From the NCBI RefSeq assembly GCF_003386535.1, contig NZ_QTTN01000047.1, forward strand, positions 1 through 48,815: a stretch of DNA of 48,815 nucleotides. The letters are read 5' to 3'. Of this stretch, positions 42,583 to 48,815 are shown piece after piece; position 1 is the first letter of the stretch, and every line of letters starts with the position of its first letter. The notes under the pieces are model-generated. The model saw only the letters and a list, made by a program, of their open reading frames with translations, did no database searches and was not told the origin of the DNA. The DNA comes from Paenibacillus taihuensis (GTDB taxonomy: Bacteria > Bacillota > Bacilli > Paenibacillales > Paenibacillaceae). Position numbers and translations under genes: made by a program.

Positions 42583-42587
42583 CTGCC

Positions 42588-43247
42588 ATGAGCAAAAGCA
42601 AAAAAGTTTGGATTCCTGCGGCCATTGCTCTCGTCGCAGCGGTAATTCTTGTCGTCTGCTATTACGTTTACGCTCCTTCCAGGGGTGAATTCCACCCGCG
42701 TTTTCCACAAGGCAGTAGCGGTGGAATGCCTCCCGGCGGGGGGGAGCGGCCGAATAGAGGAGAAGGAGGCGCATTAGAAGGTTATTTTTCGACATTCGGG
42801 ACGATTGCTTTATTTGTGGGAGCAACAAGCTTCTCCTGGTTTTGGTTTAAGAAAAAGCGGAAGTCGCCGTCAATGCTTGTAAGGCAGGCTGGAAAGCTGT
42901 TTTATTCGCTCCACAAGCTGCTTGGCTGGGGAACGTTTATCCTGGTTGCGGTTCACGGCATCTACTTCATCTTTACAAAAATAAACGATGAGCATATTTA
43001 TTCGGGTCTTGCGGGGTTTGCAATTTTGCTCGCTTTGGCTGGTTACGGTTACTTTATTAATAAGATCCGGAACAAATGGATGCGGACTGTGCACCGAATG
43101 CTCGGCGTACTTTGGGTGCCGGTGCTCTGGCTGCATGCCGGAGGCTCGGCTTTTCTTGCCACAGCGGCAGCACTCGCAGTCGGCGGTCTCGTTTATTTGC
43201 TTGATAAGTCGGCGAATAGTGCAAATCAGACCGTGCAAGAGCGATAA
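42588..43247 (+). CDS. Heme-binding ferric-reductase-like membrane protein
   Basis: 219 residues from ATG 42588 (AGAGG upstream), six bases after the RnfD-like gene. One N-terminal helix, then a Pro/Gly/Arg-rich extracellular loop (RFPQGSSGGMPPGGGERPNR), then about five helices. Two helices each hold paired His about 14-16 residues apart (LHKLLGWGTFILVAVH and VHRMLGVLWVPVLWLH), the pattern for two stacked b hemes as in ferric reductase/YedZ-like proteins. It could carry electrons across the membrane to the flavin proteins. No NAD(P)H or FAD domain is fused. Confidence 0.75.
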   Translation: MSKSKKVWIPAAIALVAAVILVVCYYVYAPSRGEFHPRFPQGSSGGMPPGGGERPNRGEGGALEGYFSTFGTIALFVGATSFSWFWFKKKRKSPSMLVRQAGKLFYSLHKLLGWGTFILVAVHGIYFIFTKINDEHIYSGLAGFAILLALAGYGYFINKIRNKWMRTVHRMLGVLWVPVLWLHAGGSAFLATAAALAVGGLVYLLDKSANSANQTVQER

Positions 43248-43335
43248 ATAGCAAGGACCTAAGCAGCGTAAAATAAAAGAAATTCAAATTGGGCTAAACT
43301 TGATAACCAGCGCGCTAATGTAAGGAGGAATCGAT

Positions 43336-44040
43336 TTGAACCATTTGGAAAATTCAACGCATAGTGAACATCACTTCACAGCATCCGATGCGATTCGAGA
43401 CATCGTGATCGGGATGTCAGATGGGCTGACGGTTCCGTTCGCACTTGCCGCCGGACTCTCTGGCTCCGTTTCCGGCACTAATATCGTCGTCATCGCCGGT
43501 CTTGCTGAGATCGCAGCAGGTTCGATCGCCATGGGACTTGGAGGGTATTTGGCTGCGAGAACAGACAGAGAGCATTATTTGAACGAATTGGAGAGAGAAA
43601 AACGAGAAATCATTGAAGTTCCGGAACGTGAAAGGGAAGAAGTAGCCGAGATTCTGCGGGGCTGGGGGCTGCAGGAGCAAAATGTTGAACAAGCGGTAAA
43701 TGAGATAAGCGCTGATCCGAATTTATGGGTTGCCTTCATGATGAGACTCGAGCTTGGACTTGAAAAGCCCGAGCCCAAGAGAGCCCGGAACAGTTCCTTG
43801 ACGATCGGTTTATCTTACATTGTGGGTGGAGTTATTCCGTTAATTCCATACATGCTCATCCATCGTGCCGTTTCAGCTTTATTAGTCTCCGTTGTCGCGA
43901 CCTTAATGGCTTTGTTTATATTCGGTTACGTCAAAGGAAAATTCACAGGCTCAAAACCGCTCAAAAGTGCCATTCAAACCTCGCTCGTTGGCGGTGTTGC
44001 GGCCGGAATCGCCTTCTTGGTTGCCAAGATCATTTCGTGA
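43336..44040 (+). CDS. VIT1/CCC1-family transporter
   Basis: 234 residues starting at TTG 43336, with AAGGAGG eight bases before it. The N-terminal helix region DAIRDIVIGMSDGLTVPFALAAGLSG is the hallmark of the VIT1/CCC1 family, which moves Fe2+ or Mn2+. A cytoplasmic charged domain (about 75-145, EREKREIIEVPEREREE) corresponds to the metal-binding domain, followed by three helices. It is in line with the electron-transfer genes (88 bases after them) and ends at a terminator, so it may share their transcript and link the cluster to iron handling (inference). Confidence 0.88.
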   Translation: MNHLENSTHSEHHFTASDAIRDIVIGMSDGLTVPFALAAGLSGSVSGTNIVVIAGLAEIAAGSIAMGLGGYLAARTDREHYLNELEREKREIIEVPEREREEVAEILRGWGLQEQNVEQAVNEISADPNLWVAFMMRLELGLEKPEPKRARNSSLTIGLSYIVGGVIPLIPYMLIHRAVSALLVSVVATLMALFIFGYVKGKFTGSKPLKSAIQTSLVGGVAAGIAFLVAKIIS

Positions 44041-44064
44041 ACAAACAAACAGACATTGGTAAAG

Positions 44065-44096
44065 AAACCCGGCGATTTCAGATCGTCCGGGTTTTT
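44065..44096 (+). terminator. Intrinsic terminator after the VIT1/CCC1 gene
   Basis: ACCCGG-CGAT pairs with ATCG-(T)-CCGGGT around TTCAG, followed by TTTTT. Confidence 0.85.
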
Positions 44097-44126
44097 CCGA
44101 GTTTATAACTTTCTCATCGCGTAGTG

Positions 44127-44183
44127 TTGACTAAAAAGAAAAAGTTTATTATAGTACTATTATACTCATACGGGTATACGTAT
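44127..44183 (+). promoter_or_regulatory. Sulfur operon promoter with overlapping symmetric operator
   Basis: TTGACT (44127-44132), a 17-base spacer and TATAGT (44150-44155) form a good sigma-A promoter. At 44162-44183, over the expected start point, the blocks ATAC, ATAC, GTAT and GTAT occur with two bases between each. The same pattern recurs inside the promoter before dsrE. Probable CstR operator. Confidence 0.7.
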
Positions 44184-44253
44184 TAGATTAAAAAGGGGGA
44201 GTATTCAAAGTTTTTGATCGGATAGTGGGAAGAATTTTTTTTTGCTCAAAAAT

Positions 44254-44269
44254 ATACCCCGCGGGGTAT
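44254..44269. promoter_or_regulatory. CsoR/CstR-type palindrome ATACCCCGCGGGGTAT
   Basis: A perfect 16-base palindrome with central C/G tracts, the classical operator form of CsoR-family repressors, 43 bases before the TauE gene. Probably bound by the CstR encoded at the end of this gene group. The gap 44184-44312 holds no gene. Confidence 0.75.
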
Positions 44270-44312
44270 GTGAATAGTATGTGGGATTTTAAATTAGAAA
44301 GGCAGGAGCCCC

Positions 44313-45092
44313 ATGGATTTGGCGTGGATTATGACCATATTCTTTATAGGCTTCTTGGGCTCATTCATTTCCGGTATGGTGGGGATCGGCGGTTCAATAA
44401 TTAACTACCCGCTGCTGCTCTTTATTCCATCAGCTCTCGGATTTGCGGCTTTTACCGTGCAGGAAGTAACAGCAATCAGTGCAGTTCAAGTTTTCTTCGC
44501 GAGCTTCATGGGAATGCTCGTTTTCCGAAAGGGAGGACTTGTAAATAAAACCTTAGTTCTTTACATGGGCATTCCCATAATCACTGGAAGCTTCTTAGGA
44601 AGCTTTGTTTCTAATACACTGCCAAGTCCCATAATCAATATCGTATATGCCATTTTAGCTCTGATTGCATCTGTTATGATGTTTCTGCCGAAAAAAGGGA
44701 ATGACGTCCGAGATTTAAGCCAAGTGAACTTTAAAAAAACTTTAGCCATTACTTTAGCTTTATTGATCGGAACTGTTTCTGGCATTGTAGGGGCAGCTGG
44801 CGCATTTATAACGGTCCCTGTCATGCTTGTTGTACTTAAAATCCCGACAAGAGTTGCAATTGCTTCTTCGCTCGCAATTACATTTATTTCTTCAATTGGA
44901 TCAACAACAGGAAAACTAATGGGTGGACATATGTTATTGTTACCATCTTTAGTTCTGATCATTGCCAGCACTATTGCTTCACCAATTGGAGCGAAAATAA
45001 GTAAAAATATCAACACAAAGATTCTTCAATGGATTTTGGCCGGATTAATTACAGCTACCGTCCTCAAAATTTGGATTTCAATATTATTCTAG
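44313..45092 (+). CDS. TauE/SafE-family sulfur anion permease
   Basis: 259 residues, about eight helices in two halves, with the paired motifs GSFISGMVGIGGSIINYPLLL and GTVSGIVGAAGAFITVPVMLV typical of TauE/SafE. Members export or import sulfite, sulfoacetate or related anions; in CstR regulons this protein is thought to move sulfite or thiosulfate. AGGAGC precedes ATG. It leads the CstR-controlled operon; the next gene is 12 bases away. Confidence 0.88.
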   Translation: MDLAWIMTIFFIGFLGSFISGMVGIGGSIINYPLLLFIPSALGFAAFTVQEVTAISAVQVFFASFMGMLVFRKGGLVNKTLVLYMGIPIITGSFLGSFVSNTLPSPIINIVYAILALIASVMMFLPKKGNDVRDLSQVNFKKTLAITLALLIGTVSGIVGAAGAFITVPVMLVVLKIPTRVAIASSLAITFISSIGSTTGKLMGGHMLLLPSLVLIIASTIASPIGAKISKNINTKILQWILAGLITATVLKIWISILF

Positions 45093-45104
45093 GAGGTCAT
45101 TTGA

Positions 45105-45686
45105 ATGGCTACTATGAAGGTCAACCGAACATTGGAATGCGAAGGTCTGGCATGTCCGCTGCCGGTGGTTCGTACGAAGAAAGCGATGGAAGAGATGAAA
45201 ACAGGTGAAGTGTTAGAAATACGCGCAACCGACAGCGGTTCTGTAGCTGATCTACAAAGCTGGGCAAAGCGCACCGGCCAGCAATATATCGGATTGAAGG
45301 AAGAAAACGGTGTATTCAGACATTACATCCGAAAATCGGATCCAACAGAAACCAAAGAAGAACGTAAATTTCCGCATACGATTTACAATGAGGAACTCCG
45401 GAAAAAACTTTCGGAAGGTGAAGCGTTACACATTGTAGATGTGCGTGAGCCAGCTGAGTTTGCTTTCTGTCGGATACCTGGAGCTAAGTCTATCCCATTG
45501 GGAGACCTTGAAGAGCGGATTTATGAGCTTGATCCTAGTCAGGATTATGTTGTAGTTTGCCGTAGTGGCAACCGAAGTGATATGGCTTGCCAATTGTTAA
45601 TGGAGAAAGGCTTTATTAACGTGATAAATGCGGTTCAAGGCATGGCTGTATGGACAGGAGAAATTGAAAAGGACGAAGTAAATTAG
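45105..45686 (+). CDS. TusA-rhodanese fusion protein
   Basis: 193 residues. The N-terminal TusA domain (about 1-76) has the persulfide-carrying C17 in [13 protein letters not shown]. The C-terminal rhodanese domain (about 92-190) has active C152 in VVCRSGNRS. Together they can pass sulfane sulfur between thiosulfate, low-molecular persulfides and protein acceptors. AGGAGG precedes ATG 45105. It resembles CstA of staphylococci, which also joins these activities in one chain. Four bases separate it from the next gene. Confidence 0.88.
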   Translation: MATMKVNRTLECEGLACPLPVVRTKKAMEEMKTGEVLEIRATDSGSVADLQSWAKRTGQQYIGLKEENGVFRHYIRKSDPTETKEERKFPHTIYNEELRKKLSEGEALHIVDVREPAEFAFCRIPGAKSIPLGDLEERIYELDPSQDYVVVCRSGNRSDMACQLLMEKGFINVINAVQGMAVWTGEIEKDEVN

Positions 45687-45696
45687 GAGGATGAAA

Positions 45697-46842
45697 ATGA
45701 CAGCTATGGGGACTCAGAAAGTAACCGCAAAAGAACTAACAACAATAATTCTTAACAAAGAAGATTTGTTTATCCTGGATGTTCGAAATGAGTCTGATTT
45801 TAGTGATTGGAAAATTGAAGGGATCAGCGTAGATATCATCAATATTCCTTACTTTGATTTATTGGATGATATTGCTCCCGCTTTGGATGCAATCCCAGCC
45901 GATAAACCGGTTGTAGTGGTATGTGCAAAAGAGGGTTCGTCCATTTTCGTCGCGGAACAACTCGCTGAAGCTGGTTTAAACCACGTTTCCTATCTTGAAG
46001 GTGGTATGAAATCGTGGAGCGAATACCTGGAGCCAGTTAAGGTAGCTGATCTGTCCGGCGGAGGTGAGCTTTATCAATTTGTACGTATCGGAAAAGGCTG
46101 CTTGTCATATATGGTGCTCTCGAACGGCGAAGCAGCACTTATCGATACAAGCCGCATGATTGATCAATACCAGCGATTTATGCAGAAAAAAGGAGTAGAG
46201 CTCATCCACGCGATCGACACGCACCTTCATGCCGATCACATCTCCGGAGGGAGAGCATTGGCACAGAGATACGGTGCTGCTTATCACTTGCCGCCCAAAG
46301 ATGCAACGGAAGTAACGTTTGAGTATGAAAAACTGGTGGAAGGTAGAGACATTACGGTTGGTCAAGAAACCATTAAGGTACAGCCTATCTATACACCGGG
46401 ACACACCATCGGATCAACATCCTTCCTTATCGATAATACGTACATCTTGACTGGAGATATTCTCTTCATCGATTCGATTGGCCGTCCCGATTTGGCAGGA
46501 CTTGCGGAAGATTGGGTAGGAGATCTTCGCGATACCTTGTACAGCCGCTATAAAGTACTATCTGAAGAATTAATTGTACTTCCAGCTCATTTCGGAAAAG
46601 TAACCGAACTTGGGATAGGCGGACTTGTAGCTGGTCGCTTAGGTACCCTATATAGCGAAAATCCAGGACTGAATATTGAAGATGAGAGCGAATTCCGCCG
46701 AACTGTAACTGAGAACTTGCCGCCTCAACCGAATTCTTACCAAGAAATTCGCCAAGTCAATATGGGGAAAATAGCTCCAAATATAGAAGAACAGCGCGAA
46801 ATGGAGATCGGCCCAAACCGTTGTGCAGTTCACGATAAATAA
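45697..46842 (+). CDS. Rhodanese-persulfide dioxygenase fusion (CstB-like, reversed domain order)
   Basis: 381 residues from ATG 45697; the ATG at 45691 directly abuts AGGAGG and is less likely. The N-terminal rhodanese domain (about 8-112) has C76 in [10 protein letters not shown]. The C-terminal metallo-beta-lactamase domain (about 125-381) is ETHE1-like: THLHADH (H176, H178, D180, H181), PGH236 and TGD254. ETHE1-type enzymes use one Fe(II) and oxidise persulfides to sulfite. In staphylococcal CstB the dioxygenase part is N-terminal; here it follows the rhodanese. The pairing lets the enzyme turn persulfide into thiosulfate. Confidence 0.88.
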   Translation: MTAMGTQKVTAKELTTIILNKEDLFILDVRNESDFSDWKIEGISVDIINIPYFDLLDDIAPALDAIPADKPVVVVCAKEGSSIFVAEQLAEAGLNHVSYLEGGMKSWSEYLEPVKVADLSGGGELYQFVRIGKGCLSYMVLSNGEAALIDTSRMIDQYQRFMQKKGVELIHAIDTHLHADHISGGRALAQRYGAAYHLPPKDATEVTFEYEKLVEGRDITVGQETIKVQPIYTPGHTIGSTSFLIDNTYILTGDILFIDSIGRPDLAGLAEDWVGDLRDTLYSRYKVLSEELIVLPAHFGKVTELGIGGLVAGRLGTLYSENPGLNIEDESEFRRTVTENLPPQPNSYQEIRQVNMGKIAPNIEEQREMEIGPNRCAVHDK

Positions 46843-46854
46843 GGAGGAAGAACA

Positions 46855-47082
46855 ATGAATAGCGATAAAGTGTTGGATGCTAAAGGCTTGGCTTGTCCAA
46901 TGCCGATTGTAAGAACAAAAAAGTCGATTGCTGAACTTCAATCAGGTCAAGTATTAGAAGTTCACGCGACAGATAAAGGCGCTAAAAATGATCTTACGGC
47001 TTGGGCTAAAAGCACAGGACATGAATTATTAAGCAGCAATGAGGAAAATGGCGTATATAAGTTTTGGATCAGAAAAGCATAA
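46855..47082 (+). CDS. TusA-family sulfur carrier, stand-alone
   Basis: 75 residues with C14 in GLACPMPIVRTKK, the persulfide-accepting site. AAGGAGG precedes ATG, 12 bases after the dioxygenase gene. It is a second TusA copy, similar to the N-terminal domain of the fusion two genes upstream, so one TusA may serve the rhodanese in cis and this one the DsrE partner downstream. Confidence 0.9.
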   Translation: MNSDKVLDAKGLACPMPIVRTKKSIAELQSGQVLEVHATDKGAKNDLTAWAKSTGHELLSSNEENGVYKFWIRKA

Positions 47083-47101
47083 TGTCTTTTTTTTATACCG
47101 A

Positions 47102-47130
47102 TTGAATACCCATACTCGTATGTGTATAAT
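47102..47130 (+). promoter_or_regulatory. Internal promoter with CstR-type operator in its spacer
   Basis: TTGAAT (47102-47107), a 17-base spacer and a perfect TATAAT (47125-47130). The blocks ATAC, ATAC, GTAT and GTAT, each two bases apart, fill 47106-47127 and so lie across the spacer. Binding there would block polymerase. It would give dsrE and cstR a separately repressed, autoregulated transcript. Confidence 0.7.
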
Positions 47131-47150
47131 CAAGAAAGGACGATAAACTC

Positions 47151-47633
47151 TTGACTGAAAATAATGAAAAAACGACGATTGTACTGTTTAGCGGAGAGTT
47201 AGATAAGGCTATTGCTGCATTCATTATCGCTAATGGAGCGGCAGCATATGACCATGAAGTAACCATTTTCTTTACCTTCTGGGGACTGAACGCACTTCGT
47301 AAAGATGAACAGGCAGTGGTCAAAAAAGGATTCCTGGAAACCATGTTTGCGAAAATGATGCCTCGCGGGCCCAATAAACTGGGTCTATCGAAAATGAATT
47401 TTGGCGGAATGGGATCTAAAATGATCAAGCATGTCATGAAGAAACACAATGCGCTGTCACTCCCGGAACTCATTGAATTGGCTAAAGAGCAGGGGGTTAA
47501 ATTAGTGGCATGCACGATGACTATGGACTTGCTCGGTTTGCAAAAGGAAGAACTAATGGAAGGCATCGAATTCGCAGGTGTCGCTGCATATTTGGGAGAT
47601 GCCACAGATGCAAAAGTGAATTTATTTATTTAA
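47151..47633 (+). CDS. DsrE/DsrF-like sulfur transfer protein
   Basis: 160 residues from TTG 47151 with AAAGGA upstream. It has the DsrE fold start (TTIVLFSGELDKAIAAFIIANGAAAYDHEVTIFFTFWGL) and the conserved Cys in LVACTMTMDLLG (C121), the putative sulfur-bearing site. The middle region (KMMPRGPNKLGLSKMNFGG) marks the DsrE2/peroxiredoxin-like subgroup found with TusA and rhodaneses. Probably relays sulfane sulfur with TusA. Transcribed with cstR 51 bases downstream. Confidence 0.88.
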   Translation: MTENNEKTTIVLFSGELDKAIAAFIIANGAAAYDHEVTIFFTFWGLNALRKDEQAVVKKGFLETMFAKMMPRGPNKLGLSKMNFGGMGSKMIKHVMKKHNALSLPELIELAKEQGVKLVACTMTMDLLGLQKEELMEGIEFAGVAAYLGDATDAKVNLFI

Positions 47634-47684
47634 TGCGATCGATGATATAATAATCGCACCTTATTCGGATTCGGAGGTAATCCA

Positions 47685-47945
47685 ATGCAATACGATGATG
47701 ATGTAAAACGAAGATTAAAGCGAGTTGAAGGGCAAATTCGCGGAGTTTTGAAGATGATGGACGAAGAACAACATTGTAAAGATGTCGTAGCCCAGTTATC
47801 CGCGGTCAGAAGCGCAGCGGATAAAGCGATCGCTTACATCGTTGCAGTAAACCTGGAGCAGTGTATTACCGAGGAAAAAGAAGCTGGTGGAGATACGAGC
47901 AAACTGGTCAAACAAGCGGTGGAGTTATTGGTCAAAAGCCGCTAA
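47685..47945 (+). CDS. cstR: CstR-type persulfide-sensing repressor (CsoR family)
   Basis: 86 residues forming the all-helical CsoR fold (RRLKRVEGQIRGVLKMM). Sensor cysteines are C31 and C60, the same positions as in staphylococcal CstR. The copper-binding His of CsoR, four residues before the second Cys, is Asn here (N56-L-E-Q-C60), so the protein should not sense Cu(I) but react with persulfides through a C31-C60' link. It is the likely repressor of the upstream sulfur operon; three candidate operators are in the window. AGGTAA precedes the ATG. Confidence 0.92.
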   Translation: MQYDDDVKRRLKRVEGQIRGVLKMMDEEQHCKDVVAQLSAVRSAADKAIAYIVAVNLEQCITEEKEAGGDTSKLVKQAVELLVKSR

Positions 47946-47964
47946 AACGCATATGGCGTATTAA

Positions 47965-48001
47965 TAAAAAATCATTAGCCCAATGGGCTAATGATTTTTT
48001 G
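47965..48001. terminator. Bidirectional terminator after cstR
   Basis: AAAATCATTAGCCC and its complement GGGCTAATGATTTT form a perfect stem around AAT, followed by T. The end of the opposing 60-aa gene lies within it. Confidence 0.88.
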
Positions 48002-48170
48002 CCTTGTAATGCTCGATATATCCCTCTAACGCTGGGATAAATTCTTTTTCGTAGTGTTCATTTGGGCAGGATTTTACGATATGAGAAATAAGCGAGTTGG
48101 ATTTATCGGTGGAAAGTGTTTCGCTGCAGATCGGGCATTTTTCTTGTGTTAATTTACTTAAGAGTGTCAT
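47988..48170 (-). CDS. Small Cys/His protein, probable zinc ribbon, 60 aa
   Basis: 60 residues with two Cys in KCPICSETL and a second possible metal pair in SHIVKSCPNEHY. Spacing (C-x2-C, then H-x4-C-x3-H) suggests one zinc site. AAGGGG lies nine to ten bases before ATG 48170. It converges on cstR and its last codons lie in the shared terminator. Function is unknown; it may act in nucleic-acid binding or as a small metal-binding protein. Confidence 0.65.
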   Translation of the reverse strand: MTLLSKLTQEKCPICSETLSTDKSNSLISHIVKSCPNEHYEKEFIPALEGYIEHYKAKNH

Positions 48171-48291
48171 AAACTAAAACCCCTTAAAACCGACTTGTAT
48201 ACTGTGTATTATATGATGAAATCCATGTATAGTAAATAAGTTAATGAGCAAAATAAGGAACCAGTCAATAAAACGTGGGAGCGGTTCATAA

Positions 48292-48675
48292 ATGTTTCAT
48301 TACACGGTGGAATCGAGCAAAACACTTGAGCAAGCGATCGAAGCCCTTAAGGAAAACCTGAAGGCGGAGAAGTTCGGCGTTCTATGGGAGCTGGATTTGA
48401 AGGAGAAGCTCCGGGAGAAAGGCGTCGATTTTGATATGCCTTATCATATTTTGGAGGTATGCAATCCGGAGGAAGCCAAACGAGTCTTGTCCGAGAACGC
48501 ACTAGTTGGATACTTTCTCCCCTGTAAGTTGGTCGTTTATATAGAGCGCGGTGTTACTAAGATTGGCATGCCGAAGCCATCAGCGTTAATTGAACTTGTT
48601 GAAAACGAAGTCTTGAAGGTTATTGCTGCCGATATCGAGAAGCGACTTACAGCTTGTGTAGATAAAAGTATATGA
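48292..48675 (+). CDS. DUF302 domain protein
   Basis: 127 residues, starting MFHYTVESSKTLEQAIEALK. The DUF302 core is seen in FGVLWELDLKEKLREKGVDF, YHILEVCNPEEAKRVL and the VGYFLPCKLVVYIERG region with Cys residues at the edges of the fold. Function is unsolved; the family is often found near sulfur-oxidation, rhodanese and CsoR-family genes, as here. GGGAGCGG lies ahead of the ATG. It ends at a terminator and is divergent from the zinc-ribbon gene. Confidence 0.85.
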   Translation: MFHYTVESSKTLEQAIEALKENLKAEKFGVLWELDLKEKLREKGVDFDMPYHILEVCNPEEAKRVLSENALVGYFLPCKLVVYIERGVTKIGMPKPSALIELVENEVLKVIAADIEKRLTACVDKSI

Positions 48676-48697
48676 GCGAAGTTATAACCTTTTTCGT

Positions 48698-48728
48698 AGG
48701 AGCCTGCAAACAGTGGGCTCCTTTTGTT
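48698..48728 (+). terminator. Intrinsic terminator after DUF302 gene
   Basis: AGGAGCC pairs with GGCTCCT around an 11-base loop, followed by TTTTGTT. The following sequence is a group II intron whose first base comes directly after the T run. Confidence 0.85.
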
Positions 48729-48815
48729 GTGTGCCACGCATGGCGATTAACTAGGCGGTGAAAGTCCGCTGTGGGGGCTTGTAGTTGCCAACCACTAGCC
48801 AAGAGCAAGGGTGTC
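48729..48815 (+). mobile_element. Group II intron 5' end, probably class C (cut by window edge)
   Basis: The stretch starts GTGTGCC and has GCATGG, then CGGTGAAAGTCCG, then a stem GGGGGCTTGTAGTTG, and ends GCCAAGAGCAAGGGTGTC. These match, in order, the conserved start and domain I pieces of bacterial group II introns (GUGYG 5' end, GGUGAAAGUCC, GCAAGGGUGUC). The form is closest to what I recall of the Oceanobacillus/Bacillus halodurans class C introns. Class C introns insert just downstream of terminator hairpins, and this one does. The rest, including any reverse transcriptase, lies beyond the window. Confidence 0.85.

Overview
The window looks like chromosomal DNA from a low- to mid-GC, spore-forming Gram-positive of the Paenibacillaceae, probably Paenibacillus or a close relative. 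This is an inference from gene content: SLH-anchored surface protein, WGxxGxxG protein, bd oxidase with a CydS-like microprotein, Bacillus-type nas genes, AGGAGG-type ribosome sites, frequent GTG/TTG starts and many intrinsic terminators. No rRNA, tRNA, phage or CRISPR locus was found.

Layout. 1-3.4 kb: tail of an IS4-superfamily transposase, a bicupin oxalate decarboxylase, two small proteins and a 5'-nucleotidase. 3.5-11.9 kb: class I fumarase, BASS-type transporter, a PhoR/PhoP-like two-component pair, then a sugar-type locus (TIM-barrel isomerase, AraC regulator, Gfo/Idh/MocA oxidoreductase). 12-17.3 kb: a sedolisin-like lipoprotein and a 1,340-residue SLH protein with four tandem ~214-residue repeats. 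17.4-20.7 kb: a c-di-GMP-I riboswitch with terminator, a decayed sporulation-type kinase, and an MHYT-PAS-PAS-GGDEF-EAL protein. 20.7-21.3 kb: hairpins and an intergenic repeat family. 21.3-24.3 kb: cydA-cydB plus small proteins behind a Rex-type operator. 24.6-28.7 kb: MarR regulator, two flavodoxin-fold quinone reductases, a dehydrogenase, and a broken MMPL exporter fused by deletion to a dehydrogenase start. 29.4-38.2 kb: an assimilatory nitrate/nitrite operon (nasD, nasE, transporter, nasB, nasC) behind a GlnR/TnrA-type box. 38.3-44.0 kb: a two-component system divergent from a compact electron-transfer cluster (FMN-binding protein, ApbE flavin transferase, RnfD/NqrB-like protein, di-heme-type membrane protein), followed by a VIT1/CCC1 metal transporter. 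44.1-48.7 kb: a CstR-type reactive-sulfur operon (TauE, TusA-rhodanese, rhodanese-persulfide dioxygenase, TusA, DsrE, CstR) and a DUF302 protein. 48.7 kb to the end: the 5' end of a group II (probably IIC) intron placed directly after a terminator.

How the parts relate. Much of the window concerns respiration and redox balance: bd oxidase under NADH-sensing control, nitrate assimilation under nitrogen control, quinone reductases under a MarR repressor, persulfide clearance under CstR, and the flavin/heme cluster. The last is the best candidate for a little-described system: a reduced Rnf/Nqr-like membrane flavin route with its own flavinylating enzyme, cytochrome-like partner and sensor kinase, next to an iron/manganese transporter family member. 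All functions are read from sequence by eye; no database search was run.
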